DNA from: Bacillus sp. AFS041924
Lineage (GTDB): Bacteria > Bacillota > Bacilli > Bacillales > Bacillaceae_G
Assembly: GCF_002577195.1 (NCBI RefSeq)
Contig: NZ_NULG01000093.1
Span: forward strand, 1 to 56,183
Direction of reading: 5' to 3'
Length of the DNA: 56,183 bases
Shown: positions 1-9,497 of the stretch, piece after piece
Layout of the letters: every line of letters starts with the position of its first letter
How positions within the stretch are numbered: position 1 is the first letter of the stretch
Notes under the pieces: model-generated
What the model was told of the DNA's origin: nothing
What the model saw: only the letters and a program-made list of their open reading frames with translations
Databases searched by the model: none
Translations under genes and position numbers: made by a program

Positions 1-201
1 AATTAATACGTTTAATAATTCAAATCGAAATTGAAATTCAATTTTATTTCTTTTTATTTTTTCACTTATTTGCTAAATTAATATTTAAAATTATTTCAAT
101 TACCGTTCGCATATTTTCATTTCATAAATATATTTAATTTTTACTCTATTGGATATTTCACTATTTAATATGTGATTTTTCTCACAACTTCTTATAACTC
201 T

Positions 202-232
202 AAAAAACATCACTATTTAAGCGATGTTTTTT
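202..232. terminator. Bidirectional intrinsic terminator
   Basis: Ten-base arms AAAAAACATC and GATGTTTTTT surround a short loop, with A/T runs on both sides. It ends the minus-strand DUF3889 gene and could also stop transcription entering from the left. The 200 bases before it are very AT-rich and I see no gene there. Confidence 0.75.
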
Positions 233-241
233 AGTATCTAT

Positions 242-604
242 TTATCGATCTGTCTCAGTATAACTAATCCCTAAGTACTTATCTGTTCTTGGATCAAATT
301 CCACATTAACAAAAACTCCAAATTCTCTACTTCCATCTTTTACTCTTAACCATAGCTTGAATTTCTCAATTGAGACGGTTAGTGATTTTTGTTCTCTTCC
401 TATGTGTAAATAATCGATAACATCCGATTGAGGATATCGTTGGATTGTTTTTTCTACTGCAATTTTCCCCCATTTTGCATATGGAGGTTCAGAAACAGGT
501 TCTGCTGTCGCTGGATTCAGTTTGATAAATAAACAAAATAGGAATGTGAAAGTGAAAATTACTCTATAGATTTTTTTCAATTGACCTCCTCCTTTTTGCT
601 TCAT
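242..604 (-). CDS. DUF3889 family secreted protein
   Basis: A 120-residue protein with an N-terminal signal peptide (basic start, hydrophobic residues about 13-28, then a likely signal-peptidase site near TATAEP). The mature part has the pattern PPYAKWGKIAVEKT followed by YPQSDVIDYLHIGRE, which I recognise as the DUF3889 family of small exported Bacillus proteins (YqzG/YhdC-like). The function of the family is unknown. It is a single gene divergent from sleB, with GGAGG upstream of the ATG. The signal peptide is clear from the sequence; the family is from memory of its motif. Confidence 0.8.
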   Translation of the reverse strand: MKQKGGGQLKKIYRVIFTFTFLFCLFIKLNPATAEPVSEPPYAKWGKIAVEKTIQRYPQSDVIDYLHIGREQKSLTVSIEKFKLWLRVKDGSREFGVFVNVEFDPRTDKYLGISYTETDR

Positions 605-743
605 ATCTTACTATTTGACCTCTCTACCCTATCTATCCATTCATTGGTTGTGTAATATATATCAGTTTTTACGCTTTTTGTTAATAAAAAGAAATTTTTT
701 ACAAATAGTAATTGTATATGTATTTGATTAAGGAGGATTTATT

Positions 744-1559
744 TTGCAAAAAAAATTTCACTATAAAACTGCATTTATTATCATTTGCATAATTTGTATT
801 TCATTGATTACGGTGAATGCATACTTACCTAAAAAACAAGTTGATGCATTTAGTAATCAAGTGCTCAGTCGCGGTTCAACTGGCCAAGATGTTAAAGAGC
901 TTCAAGAGCGCCTTATATTTATTGGATTTTTAGACGACAAAGCTGATGGAGTTTTCGGCTGGAATACATACTGGGCTCTTCGTAATTTTCAAAAGGAATT
1001 TGGTATGAAGGTTGATGGGATTGCTGGGACTAAATTAAAAGAAATGTTAACGAAAGCAACCAAAAATTATAAAGGTACTACATCAAATAACACAGCAAAT
1101 AACAATACTTCTAATAATAAACCAGCAAAACCGAATACAAATAAACCCAAAAATTCGAATGCGAAACCAAATGATAAACCGATTGCAAATGCACCTAACG
1201 GCTATACAGATAACGACATTAAATTAATGGCAAATGCTGTATATGGTGAATCACGTGGTGAGCCATATATTGGTCAAGTTGCGGTTGCTGCAGTCATATT
1301 AAACCGTTTGACAAATGCTTCTTTTCCTAATTCTATATCTGGTGTCATTTATCAACCAGGTGCATTTACAGCAGTAGCAGATGGCCAAATTAATTTAACA
1401 CCTAATGCACAGGCTAAAAAAGCCGTAATTGATGCGATAAATGGTTGGGATCCAACGACTGGATGTATTTATTATTACAATCCTAAAACAGCAACAAATA
1501 AATGGATTCGTGGTCGCCCTATTATTTTAACAATTGGTCAACATAAATTTTGCAAATAA
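744..1559 (+). CDS. sleB: Spore cortex-lytic enzyme SleB
   Basis: SleB is a lytic transglycosylase that degrades the spore cortex peptidoglycan during germination. The protein starts with a signal/anchor segment (about residues 8-30), then a PG_binding_1 domain (about 40-105, with RGSTGQDVKELQERL and GWNTYWALRNFQ), an Asn/Lys-rich linker (about 110-150) and a Hydrolase_2 domain (about 155-271) with AVYGESRGEPYIGQVAVAAV, whose Glu is the expected catalytic residue. The start is TTG, eight bases after AAGGAGG. Length (271) is normal for the family. The next gene is ypeB, 18 bases downstream, as in most Bacillus; YpeB is needed to keep SleB stable in the spore. Confidence 0.96.
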   Translation: MQKKFHYKTAFIIICIICISLITVNAYLPKKQVDAFSNQVLSRGSTGQDVKELQERLIFIGFLDDKADGVFGWNTYWALRNFQKEFGMKVDGIAGTKLKEMLTKATKNYKGTTSNNTANNNTSNNKPAKPNTNKPKNSNAKPNDKPIANAPNGYTDNDIKLMANAVYGESRGEPYIGQVAVAAVILNRLTNASFPNSISGVIYQPGAFTAVADGQINLTPNAQAKKAVIDAINGWDPTTGCIYYYNPKTATNKWIRGRPIILTIGQHKFCK

Positions 1560-1577
1560 ATGTAGTGAGGTGTCATT

Positions 1578-2894
1578 ATGAAAGGTAGTTGGATTGTTGC
1601 AGGTGCATTAGGAGCCGCTCTTATTGGAACTGGTTATTGGGGATATACTCAACATCGCAATTTGAATGAAATGAATTTAAAGGCTGAAAATAGTTACCAG
1701 AGAGCCTTTAATGAATTAACATACGATATAGATTTATTACATGATAAAATTGGTACGACGTTAGCGATGAATTCTAGAACGTCCCTCTCCCCTGCTTTAG
1801 CGGATGTGTGGCGAATTTCGATTCAAGCTAAGTCTGACATAGCGCAGCTTCCACTTAAATTTGTACCATTTGATAAAACACAGGCCTTTTTAACAGGCGT
1901 AGGTAACTTCAGCTATAAATCAGCGGTTCGTGATTTAGATAAGGAACCTTTAACAGATAAGGAATTTGATTCATTAAAAAAAATATATTCAACAGCTGAA
2001 AAAATTCAAGATGGTTTGCGGAATGTTCAAACTAATATCATGAATAAAAACTTAAGCTGGATTGACGTTGGTCAAATGGCTGAAGAAAGAAAAGCACCTC
2101 GTGACAATAGTATCGTTAATGGATTTAAACATATTGAACAAGTAAAAGCAACGACTGACAAAGATTTTGGGCCTACATTTACAAATGGGCAGGAAGAATC
2201 TAAGGGATTGAAAAAACTTACTGGAAAAAAAATATCTGAAACAGAAGCAAAAAAAATAGCCCAAGATTATGTACCGCTCAAGAATGTAGAAAAAATTCAA
2301 GTTAATAAAAGTCAAAACCGTAAATTCGAACCTTTTTATGCGATCACGATGGCTCATACGAAGCCTACAGCTGATACTTATATGCAAATAACAGAAACAG
2401 CAGGGTTACCAATCTTTTTTATGACGACACGACCAATGAAAACGCAACAAATTGGCTTAGATGATGCGGTGAAAAAAGGATTAAGTTATTTAAATTCAAA
2501 AAAGTATAAAAACATGGAACTATATGACAGCTCTCAATATGATACAGTTGGTGTCCTTCAATACGTTAAATCAGTAAATAATGTACGGATTTATCCTGAA
2601 GCTATTCAATTAAAAGTTGCTTTAGATAATGGCGAAGTAATTGGGTTTAATGCGAAAAATTATATTACTTCAAACCATGTACGTAAAATCCCAACTCCTA
2701 AGCTTACGCTTGCGCAAGCTAAAGGAAAACTTAATAAAAATGTGAAAGTTGAAGAAGAACGGTTAGCAGTCATCTTAAATGACTTTAATAAAGAAATACT
2801 TACTTACGAATTTTTATGTACTTACAATCACGATACGTATGATATTTATATTAATGCGATGAATGGCCGAGAAGAAAAAGTAAAAAAATTATAA
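1578..2894 (+). CDS. ypeB: Germination protein YpeB
   Basis: YpeB is an inner spore membrane protein that SleB needs in order to accumulate in the dormant spore. One N-terminal transmembrane helix (about residues 4-24) is followed by a helical region and C-terminal PepSY-type repeats (around KISETEAKKIAQDYV and LTLAQAKGKLNKNV). At 438 residues it is close to the usual length. The ATG follows a GTGAGGTG ribosome site. It is cotranscribed with sleB, and the operon is closed by a strong terminator at 2906-2937. The pair is normally made in the forespore, but I could not pick out a convincing sigma-G promoter. Confidence 0.95.
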   Translation: MKGSWIVAGALGAALIGTGYWGYTQHRNLNEMNLKAENSYQRAFNELTYDIDLLHDKIGTTLAMNSRTSLSPALADVWRISIQAKSDIAQLPLKFVPFDKTQAFLTGVGNFSYKSAVRDLDKEPLTDKEFDSLKKIYSTAEKIQDGLRNVQTNIMNKNLSWIDVGQMAEERKAPRDNSIVNGFKHIEQVKATTDKDFGPTFTNGQEESKGLKKLTGKKISETEAKKIAQDYVPLKNVEKIQVNKSQNRKFEPFYAITMAHTKPTADTYMQITETAGLPIFFMTTRPMKTQQIGLDDAVKKGLSYLNSKKYKNMELYDSSQYDTVGVLQYVKSVNNVRIYPEAIQLKVALDNGEVIGFNAKNYITSNHVRKIPTPKLTLAQAKGKLNKNVKVEEERLAVILNDFNKEILTYEFLCTYNHDTYDIYINAMNGREEKVKKL

Positions 2895-2905
2895 GATTAA
2901 AAAAG

Positions 2906-2937
2906 AAAAGCACAAGTTTACGACACCTTGTGCTTTT
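2906..2937. terminator. Intrinsic terminator shared by converging genes
   Basis: Arms AAAAGCACAAG and CTTGTGCTTTT with T runs on both strands, between the convergent ypeB and DUF5724/DUF4132 genes. Confidence 0.85.
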
Positions 2938-2953
2938 TCTTATTTAGTACGAT

Positions 2954-5900
2954 TTACGTTAATTGCATTAATATATTTGGATCTTTAATTTTTTGATCTT
3001 GAGCTAATAAAATGATTTTTGATAAGATTTCCGCTGTTTTTGGATCCTCATCGATAAACGGTAAAAAGACTTTCCCTCTATGCTGTGAATGTACTGGGAT
3101 AATATATAAAGAACCTTTTGCATTCTTAAATGCGTTTCCGCTTCCAAGATGTACGTTATATTCTCCAAGTTTTCCGTTGATTTTTGCATGATTTTGAGAG
3201 AACTCTACATTCGTGATATTCATCAACCTTAGAGACTCATGAATAATTGCTTTTCTCATTTCGATCGTAGATAAACTAGCTTCAGGATCAACTCCTCCTA
3301 CGTGAGCAATACTAACTACTAAATCAAGATCCCTCATTACTTCAGAGTAGATAATTTTAGGTATTTGTTCAATTGAAATATTTTCATCTGTTTTTCGATT
3401 AAAAAATTCAATTGTCTCAATAGTAGGTGCCTCAACATCTGAAGGTGAAAACCAATCCGCTACAGCAAAAAATCTTGCAATGATATTTTCATTATAATAA
3501 ACCTTTTGAAGTCCCTCTTCGTAGCTTGCTGTCCATAAACGACTCTTTAATAAAGAGACCGTTTTTCTAGGCTGAACTTGATGACCTGCATAACGTCTAG
3601 ATACCTTACCGTTCGTTAATTCATCAATTGTTGGTAAATACAATTCTCTGAACACTTGTTTAAATGGCTGAACAATCTTATGTTCAAAAATAAACCTCTG
3701 GCATACACTCCACATCCCATTTTCATACAAATGGATAGGATGAGCAATTTTCAGAATATCAGAATCTGCTAGTTGGTATTCTTCTCCATTCGGACTAATA
3801 ATTTTGTTTTCTTCAAAAAATCCAATCTTATGATCATTTACGAAAATTAGCTTTTTCAGTAATTGATTGACAATCATATTGTTAGTTAAATTGTTCATCT
3901 CTTTTACAGTAAAAGTAGTTTCTGAAACCATAGATCGTTCTAATTCTGTTTTCGCTCTTCTTAATTGTTCTTTTATTTCTTTCTTTACTTCATTTATTTT
4001 CAGAATATATTCATGCTTTTTATATTTAGCTGGAACAGATTTAATAATCTTATCTTTGTTTTGGATGGATAAGTTCACATTTTCCTTTTCATTAAACGCA
4101 AGTTTTACTGTAAGTTCATCAATCTGTTTCGGTTCAAAGTAGGTAATATATTCTTCAGCCTTTTTAGATTCCAAATCCCAAGTCATTCGAATCGTGTCTG
4201 AAAAACCTGCGTTTCTAGCTAGATTTCCTAATGCAATTTCAACTATTTTTGCTTCAGAAGCTCTTCTTTGTGCTCCGAATTGCTTACTTTCCTTTAAGAA
4301 TTGCTGGATTAATTCATAGCGACTTACTAAATCTTTTGTATTTGAATCATCTAAAGGAACTAAACTATAGCATAATAAATGATCTTTATTTCTCTTATCA
4401 ATAACTGATTTTTTCAGATTATCTAATTTTAACTTACCTAATACAGCATCTGCGAATAACTGTGATCTCCGGTGATTTGACCCACCAGAAATATATTTAG
4501 CACAATCATAAAGAATATCAAAACGGTCTGACCCTAACTCAACATACGCCTCATTAAACCAATTAATATCAAATGCACCATCATTAAATTGAATTGGTTC
4601 GATTGGAGAATACTGTGCTACAATAGCTGCTTTTTGATCATCAAAATCTTCATTAATATGTGCATGGAAATACCAGGCAGCGCTTTTTAAACCGCTCCAA
4701 TTTAAATATTCAGAGACTAAATCAAGCCATTGTGGTGCATACATAGCAGCTTCAAGTAATCGTTTATCTGATATCTCTTTTCCTTTAAATAATTGAGTAA
4801 ATAGTTCGAGGTTATCATATTTACTTGGATAACATGCTTTTAACAATGAACTAAACGACTCTTTTTTCGAAATTTCATCTCCTCCTGAGTAAAAATAGCC
4901 TCGAATAAAACCTTCTTCTTCAAGTCTCTCAAGAATTTGAACAAAGTAGCTTGCCCCTTCAAAATAATGAATTCCATCTGCAAAATTCGTAACACTAGTT
5001 GCTAAATCGCCACGTTCCAACTCTATTTCCAAAACCCTATTTAATACTTTAAGGACTAAAGGAGTTATTTCTGGATACTTCTTAAGTAAATCACTATTTT
5101 CTTGATAGATTTCTCTAAAGAACCTATTATGACTTTTATCACATAGAATTTCTTTAAGTAACTCATTTACATCAATAACATCTAAAACAAAGGCACGTAT
5201 TAAATCCTCTGGTGAATGTTTAAATAAACGCTTATTACAGTAATGGTAAAGATAATTTTTATATTCAAAGTATTGAATAAATGATTGATCGTCATAAACG
5301 GATTCTTCCATCCATTCAATTATCGATTCAGACAAATAATCAAAGATTTTTAAACAATTTTTTCCTTCTGGTATGAGTAAAGAAAATGATTTTAATTGAT
5401 TTAGCACATAATGAAACTTTTCTTCTTTTGGAAGGTCTTCAAAATAAGCCTGAATAATACAGTTAATTTGTTCATAATACTGCTGTTCTTCAAACGATTC
5501 ATTTACTTTCTTAAAGCTTGTTATTGGGTAAAATGATAAAAGTAAGTCTTTCTGCCAGTCTTTTAATGGTGCACTATTTTCTGCTTCAGTTAATTCATAA
5601 TTTCGATACCTATAATCCCAAGGGTCAAGTGTATTAAAGTAATAATTTACTAAGTAACTACTGTTTAAATAAAACCATACTTCAACTAGTTGATTCGTAT
5701 TTAGCTGACTAGCATCTAAATATTCTTTCCAGACATCTGATAATGGTAATTGATCAATCCATTTCAAATGATCTTTTATAGTATTGTGTCGAACTAATTC
5801 TAACTGACTACCTAACAAAACTGTTTCTTTTTGTCCATCCCAATGTTCAATTTCGAATTCATAATCTCTATTTTCATGAATTAATTCAGATAGACCATTT

Positions 5901-7873
5901 AAAAATGAACCTATTTTATCTTCACTAAGTGTAAACCATTCTTGTTTCTTAAAGGCTTCTTCAATTTCAAGCTTTTGAACTGACCTAGATTTAGTAGGAT
6001 CATATAAACCAAATCCATTTTTATCGTTCCACTCTTGTTTCGTTAATTTTTCAATCTGTAACCGCTCATTTTCAGTTGGCTTCGTTATTAAAGAAAGTAA
6101 TTCCTTATATTTTTCAAAGTTGGAGCTATGTAGTTTATTTTCTTTCGTTTGATTCACAATATCTAAAGCACCAAGTCGTTGCGGTGCTTTCTTACTACTA
6201 AATAATCGTTTTAACGAATCCGTTAATTGCTCTTCTTTAAGATTTAAAAGTAAATGAATCGCTTCTTTTCGAATGAATGGTGTTTTAAGAGCAAGTAATG
6301 ACTCAATTCGTGGAATATCTGAGTCGTTTAATTTTAATTTTTTAATCTTATCGATTGCCTCTTCTCTAATTATTACACTTCTATCCGATAACGCATTAAA
6401 AAGATATTCCTTTTGAGCTGGATCATCATAATTCACTATAAAATAATTTAAAAACTGTGATCTTGTATCAGCTGTCATATATTTTTTGTAATCCATTAAC
6501 TTAGTAATCCAATTATGATCTAAGTCATATGCCGTTAAATAAAATAAAATTTGAATGATTGTATCAGGAGAATAGGTTAGTTCCATTTGTTTAAATGCGC
6601 TTGAACTTAATACTTTATTTTCCTTTGGACCATTTTCTAACAAATTACGAAAATACATAAACTGATTTTCTCGAACTATTTTATCGTTTAAAAGAGGTTC
6701 TTTGTAATAGGTAACTTTATTTTCTTTACTTAAATCGTTATATCGGGTTGAACAACGATATGGATAATTAGTTATTGTCCATGCTTGCAATTCAAAATCC
6801 GATTGTACTATATGATTATGTATCAGTGAATAAACAAGCGGTTCATTTTCAAATTGAGCAATAAAATAATGTGCGACGACTTTTTGATAATATTCTCCAT
6901 TTGAAAGAATATGACTGATCTCATTTATCAAATTAGCTTCCTCATATACACCATTTGCCCATAATGAAATATACAGTTTATCAACATTGTTTTCTGATAG
7001 CCATTCATTACGTATTTCTTCTTTCCTTAATGCCATCGAAATATTAGTCATAAATTGATTGATGATTCTTTTGTTATTTGCTTCAAAATCAATACCCGTC
7101 CAAACGGCAAGCGCTCTGACAATCGAACTAAAACGGGTTAAATTATTTTCAATGATAACTTGAAGTAGATAACTCATACCTTCAATAGTACCTTGATCCA
7201 TCGATTCAACGATATTTTGTCTTAAGCCTTCCTGTAAACCCGCTGCTAAAAGTAGTTTTCCTAAAACTTCATAGCTTTCTGGCTGATGAGATTTAAACAA
7301 CCCTTCAATCATCCATCTACTTAGTAAAGCAGTGTTATTTTCACCAAATATGATTTCGTTTAATGCATTTTTTATTTCTTCATGTTCAGAATCAAGTTCA
7401 TAAGCAATATAATCACTTAATATTGACTGATAATAGTAATGATCAATTAGTTCAGATGTTGACGTTAGGATTGATTTTAAAGACACATCGTGCTGATTTA
7501 ATCGAATTAATGACATTGCTTTTCCGATGATTCTATTAGTATGTACTGTAAGATCTTTCGTTCGAAACGGACGTCTTTGATAGCTATTCGCATATGGATA
7601 GTCAACAATATGATTGATGATGTAAGTCATTACTTTACATTCATTTTCACCTAATAAGACTTTGATAATTTCTCTAATTGGTTCAAAACAGTCATTAGTA
7701 GTTGAATCTTGATTTTTTATTAATTCTTTTTTTATTGGATAAACATAATCATCATAGTAGTACGGATCTTTTTTAGCGCCATTAATCAGTAATCTAGCAA
7801 TTTTTAAGTGTTTACCTTTAAACACGTCTAATTTTTCTTCTAATCTTTGAAAATATTCCTTATTTTGTTCCAT
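2954..7873 (-). CDS. Giant DUF5724/DUF4132/DUF7737 family protein
   Basis: A 1639-residue cytoplasmic protein with no signal peptide or membrane segment. The first two thirds look like helical (HEAT-like) repeats, including an internal block near SDRSVIIREEAIDKIKKL that reads as HEAT repeats. The C-terminal third has the DUF4132 signature (RRYAGHQVQPRKTVSLLKSR) and ends in a compact domain of about 110 residues resembling DUF7737. E. coli MolR/YehI share DUF4132, but no biochemical function is established. It lies 13 bases downstream of the start-proximal small gene at 7887-8306 and is surely cotranscribed. Nothing in it points to a catalytic site. Family assignment is from motif memory; role unknown. 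Confidence 0.8.
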   Translation of the reverse strand: MEQNKEYFQRLEEKLDVFKGKHLKIARLLINGAKKDPYYYDDYVYPIKKELIKNQDSTTNDCFEPIREIIKVLLGENECKVMTYIINHIVDYPYANSYQRRPFRTKDLTVHTNRIIGKAMSLIRLNQHDVSLKSILTSTSELIDHYYYQSILSDYIAYELDSEHEEIKNALNEIIFGENNTALLSRWMIEGLFKSHQPESYEVLGKLLLAAGLQEGLRQNIVESMDQGTIEGMSYLLQVIIENNLTRFSSIVRALAVWTGIDFEANNKRIINQFMTNISMALRKEEIRNEWLSENNVDKLYISLWANGVYEEANLINEISHILSNGEYYQKVVAHYFIAQFENEPLVYSLIHNHIVQSDFELQAWTITNYPYRCSTRYNDLSKENKVTYYKEPLLNDKIVRENQFMYFRNLLENGPKENKVLSSSAFKQMELTYSPDTIIQILFYLTAYDLDHNWITKLMDYKKYMTADTRSQFLNYFIVNYDDPAQKEYLFNALSDRSVIIREEAIDKIKKLKLNDSDIPRIESLLALKTPFIRKEAIHLLLNLKEEQLTDSLKRLFSSKKAPQRLGALDIVNQTKENKLHSSNFEKYKELLSLITKPTENERLQIEKLTKQEWNDKNGFGLYDPTKSRSVQKLEIEEAFKKQEWFTLSEDKIGSFLNGLSELIHENRDYEFEIEHWDGQKETVLLGSQLELVRHNTIKDHLKWIDQLPLSDVWKEYLDASQLNTNQLVEVWFYLNSSYLVNYYFNTLDPWDYRYRNYELTEAENSAPLKDWQKDLLLSFYPITSFKKVNESFEEQQYYEQINCIIQAYFEDLPKEEKFHYVLNQLKSFSLLIPEGKNCLKIFDYLSESIIEWMEESVYDDQSFIQYFEYKNYLYHYCNKRLFKHSPEDLIRAFVLDVIDVNELLKEILCDKSHNRFFREIYQENSDLLKKYPEITPLVLKVLNRVLEIELERGDLATSVTNFADGIHYFEGASYFVQILERLEEEGFIRGYFYSGGDEISKKESFSSLLKACYPSKYDNLELFTQLFKGKEISDKRLLEAAMYAPQWLDLVSEYLNWSGLKSAAWYFHAHINEDFDDQKAAIVAQYSPIEPIQFNDGAFDINWFNEAYVELGSDRFDILYDCAKYISGGSNHRRSQLFADAVLGKLKLDNLKKSVIDKRNKDHLLCYSLVPLDDSNTKDLVSRYELIQQFLKESKQFGAQRRASEAKIVEIALGNLARNAGFSDTIRMTWDLESKKAEEYITYFEPKQIDELTVKLAFNEKENVNLSIQNKDKIIKSVPAKYKKHEYILKINEVKKEIKEQLRRAKTELERSMVSETTFTVKEMNNLTNNMIVNQLLKKLIFVNDHKIGFFEENKIISPNGEEYQLADSDILKIAHPIHLYENGMWSVCQRFIFEHKIVQPFKQVFRELYLPTIDELTNGKVSRRYAGHQVQPRKTVSLLKSRLWTASYEEGLQKVYYNENIIARFFAVADWFSPSDVEAPTIETIEFFNRKTDENISIEQIPKIIYSEVMRDLDLVVSIAHVGGVDPEASLSTIEMRKAIIHESLRLMNITNVEFSQNHAKINGKLGEYNVHLGSGNAFKNAKGSLYIIPVHSQHRGKVFLPFIDEDPKTAEILSKIILLAQDQKIKDPNILMQLT

Positions 7874-7886
7874 GTTAAAGTCCTTT

Positions 7887-8306
7887 CTACCACATACGGC
7901 CCGTCAGCATCGTTAATTTTATAAATGTAATCTCATCATTCTCATGTAACTCTATGTTTTCCTGAAGACTTTCTATTTCCTTGTCGTTTAAAAATACTTT
8001 AAACAGACAATCTTGAAATGCTTGTAAAGCAGTTGAGATTGCTTCATTTAAATCAACGATTGTGTCATTCTTTTTCAAATCAAAACCAATCTTTCCAACT
8101 GTAGATTTTAAGTTTATTTCTTCTTCAGTTAAATATGGAAGAAACGGAAGATCAATTTCTTTTTGATTATATGTATTTACATTTAATGAAATTAGTTCTG
8201 TTAGTAATTCTTCAAGATTTAATGGAACATTTACAATTTCAATTGGTTTTTTTTCTAAAAAGCCTTTTCGTTTAGATAAACTTTTTAATGTAATAACAAT
8301 CTGCAT
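7887..8306 (-). CDS. Small beta-grasp-like partner of the giant DUF5724 protein
   Basis: A 139-residue protein, first gene of the two-gene unit, with ATAGGAGAAG before its ATG. It begins with a beta strand (MQIVITLKSL), has a helical middle and ends FKVFLNDKEIESLQENIELHENDEITFIKLTMLTGRMW when read in pieces: strand-turn-strand then a 'hENDEITFIKL' strand. That tail resembles the last strands of ThiS/MoaD-like beta-grasp proteins, but it ends in GRMW rather than GG. The fold is my inference. No catalytic residues are evident. The tight pairing suggests that it binds or modifies the activity of the giant protein. Confidence 0.6.
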   Translation of the reverse strand: MQIVITLKSLSKRKGFLEKKPIEIVNVPLNLEELLTELISLNVNTYNQKEIDLPFLPYLTEEEINLKSTVGKIGFDLKKNDTIVDLNEAISTALQAFQDCLFKVFLNDKEIESLQENIELHENDEITFIKLTMLTGRMW

Positions 8307-8616
8307 CTGTATCTTCTCCTATATGGTGATAAGTTAATTTTAGACGATTATTCTAGAACTTGAAATCTATTAATGATTAAAAATAAGTATGGAATCTTTT
8401 AAAATCTCATCGTTTTAATTATACAAAACTAAAAATTATGTAATATTAGGTAAAAATAGTAAAATATGGATATAGATTCACATTACCTAGGATAAACTCT
8501 TAGACTTTGCGGATTGTTCACTACAAATTATGGAGGTGGTTTGAAATGATGAATTTTGTTCAAGTCAATAAAAAAGAGCAGGATCATCTGCTCTTTTTTG
8601 AATGTACTTAGATTGA
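8307..8616. other. Intergenic region with a 21-residue ORF over a terminator
   Basis: This 310-base gap lies between the giant-protein unit and the 3' end of uppP. It holds a hairpin terminator (8571-8599) and a short plus-strand ORF at 8546-8611 (ATGATGAATTTTG onward) preceded by GGAGGTGG. The ORF runs through the terminator hairpin. No other gene is evident. Confidence 0.5.
8571..8599. terminator. Bidirectional intrinsic terminator
   Basis: Arms AAAAAGAGCAG and CTGCTCTTTTTT with an eight-base loop. It ends uppP on the minus strand and also works as a terminator for plus-strand transcripts. Confidence 0.8.
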
Positions 8617-9396
8617 TTAAAATATCTTCAAATATTGAAGTACAACAATACTAACCCCTAGGAAAATTACATAATAACCAAAAATATTCAGTGATTGCTT
8701 TTTTAATAAATTGATCATCCAACTAATCGCTAAATATCCGAATAAAGCTGCGGCTAAAGTACCAAGGAATAATGGGAAAAATGCGATATGTTCAGCTTTC
8801 CCTCCTAGAAGATCCTTTCCTTGAAAGACAATTCCACCTAAAATTGCAGGAGTTGAAAGTAAAAAAGAAAAATATGCAGCACTCTTCCGTTCCATCCCTT
8901 TAAATAATGCAGCAGCGATTGTTAGCCCTGAACGAGAAACCGCTGGAAAAATAGCAAGTGCTTGAAATGAACCGATGAATAAAGCATCTACCCATGTTAG
9001 CTCCTCCATCGTTTTCTTTCCTTTTTTCCTTTTATCAGCAATAAATAAAACAATTCCCGTAAAGATAAACTCCCAGCCAATTGTTTTGCCTGAAACGGAA
9101 ATTTCATCGAAAAAATCTTTAAATAATAAGCCAACAATGACAGCGGGTAGTGTTCCTACAAATAATAATAAAGTTAATTTTGAAAACGGCTTTTTAATCA
9201 AACTTTTCCATTCTTTACTGTAAAAAACAAAGACTGCTAATAAAGTACCAATATGCATTAAAGTATCTAATAACAGACCTGCTTCATCTAACCCAAATAA
9301 ATGTCTACCAAGATATAAATGGCCTGTACTACTAATCGGTAGAAATTCAGTTAACCCTTGAATGATGCCTAAAATAATTGCTTCAAAACTAGACAT
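8617..9396 (-). CDS. uppP: Undecaprenyl-diphosphatase UppP (BacA)
   Basis: UppP is an integral membrane phosphatase that turns undecaprenyl diphosphate into the monophosphate, recycling the lipid carrier of peptidoglycan synthesis and giving low-level bacitracin resistance. It shows the two conserved motifs, IIQGLTEFLPISSTGHL near the start and FPAVSRSGLTIAAALFKG around residue 165, and about eight hydrophobic segments. I take the ATG at 9396 (259 residues) because AAAGGAG lies eight bases before it. A longer in-frame ORF upstream would add 16 non-family residues. It is a single gene between two terminators. Confidence 0.95.
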   Translation of the reverse strand: MSSFEAIILGIIQGLTEFLPISSTGHLYLGRHLFGLDEAGLLLDTLMHIGTLLAVFVFYSKEWKSLIKKPFSKLTLLLFVGTLPAVIVGLLFKDFFDEISVSGKTIGWEFIFTGIVLFIADKRKKGKKTMEELTWVDALFIGSFQALAIFPAVSRSGLTIAAALFKGMERKSAAYFSFLLSTPAILGGIVFQGKDLLGGKAEHIAFFPLFLGTLAAALFGYLAISWMINLLKKQSLNIFGYYVIFLGVSIVVLQYLKIF

Positions 9397-9471
9397 AATC
9401 AATACTCCTTTCATCCAAATTAGTAAATTATATGCAAAAATCATTCAATTCTTGTCCAAATTATTAAAATA

Positions 9472-9497
9472 AAAAAGCATCATGTTAGATGCTTTTT
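9472..9497 (-). terminator. Terminator overlapping the HMGL-like stop codon
   Basis: Arms AAAAAGCATC and GATGCTTTTT; on the minus strand the hairpin begins inside the last codons of the HMG-CoA-lyase-like gene and is followed by a T run. Confidence 0.75.

Noticed and set aside
1-201. Hidden gene or promoter at the left edge
   Set aside because: Very AT-rich, with many stops in all frames and no recognisable motif.
620-743. Sigma-G promoter before sleB
   Set aside because: Expected on biological grounds, but I could not find a pair of boxes with acceptable match and spacing.
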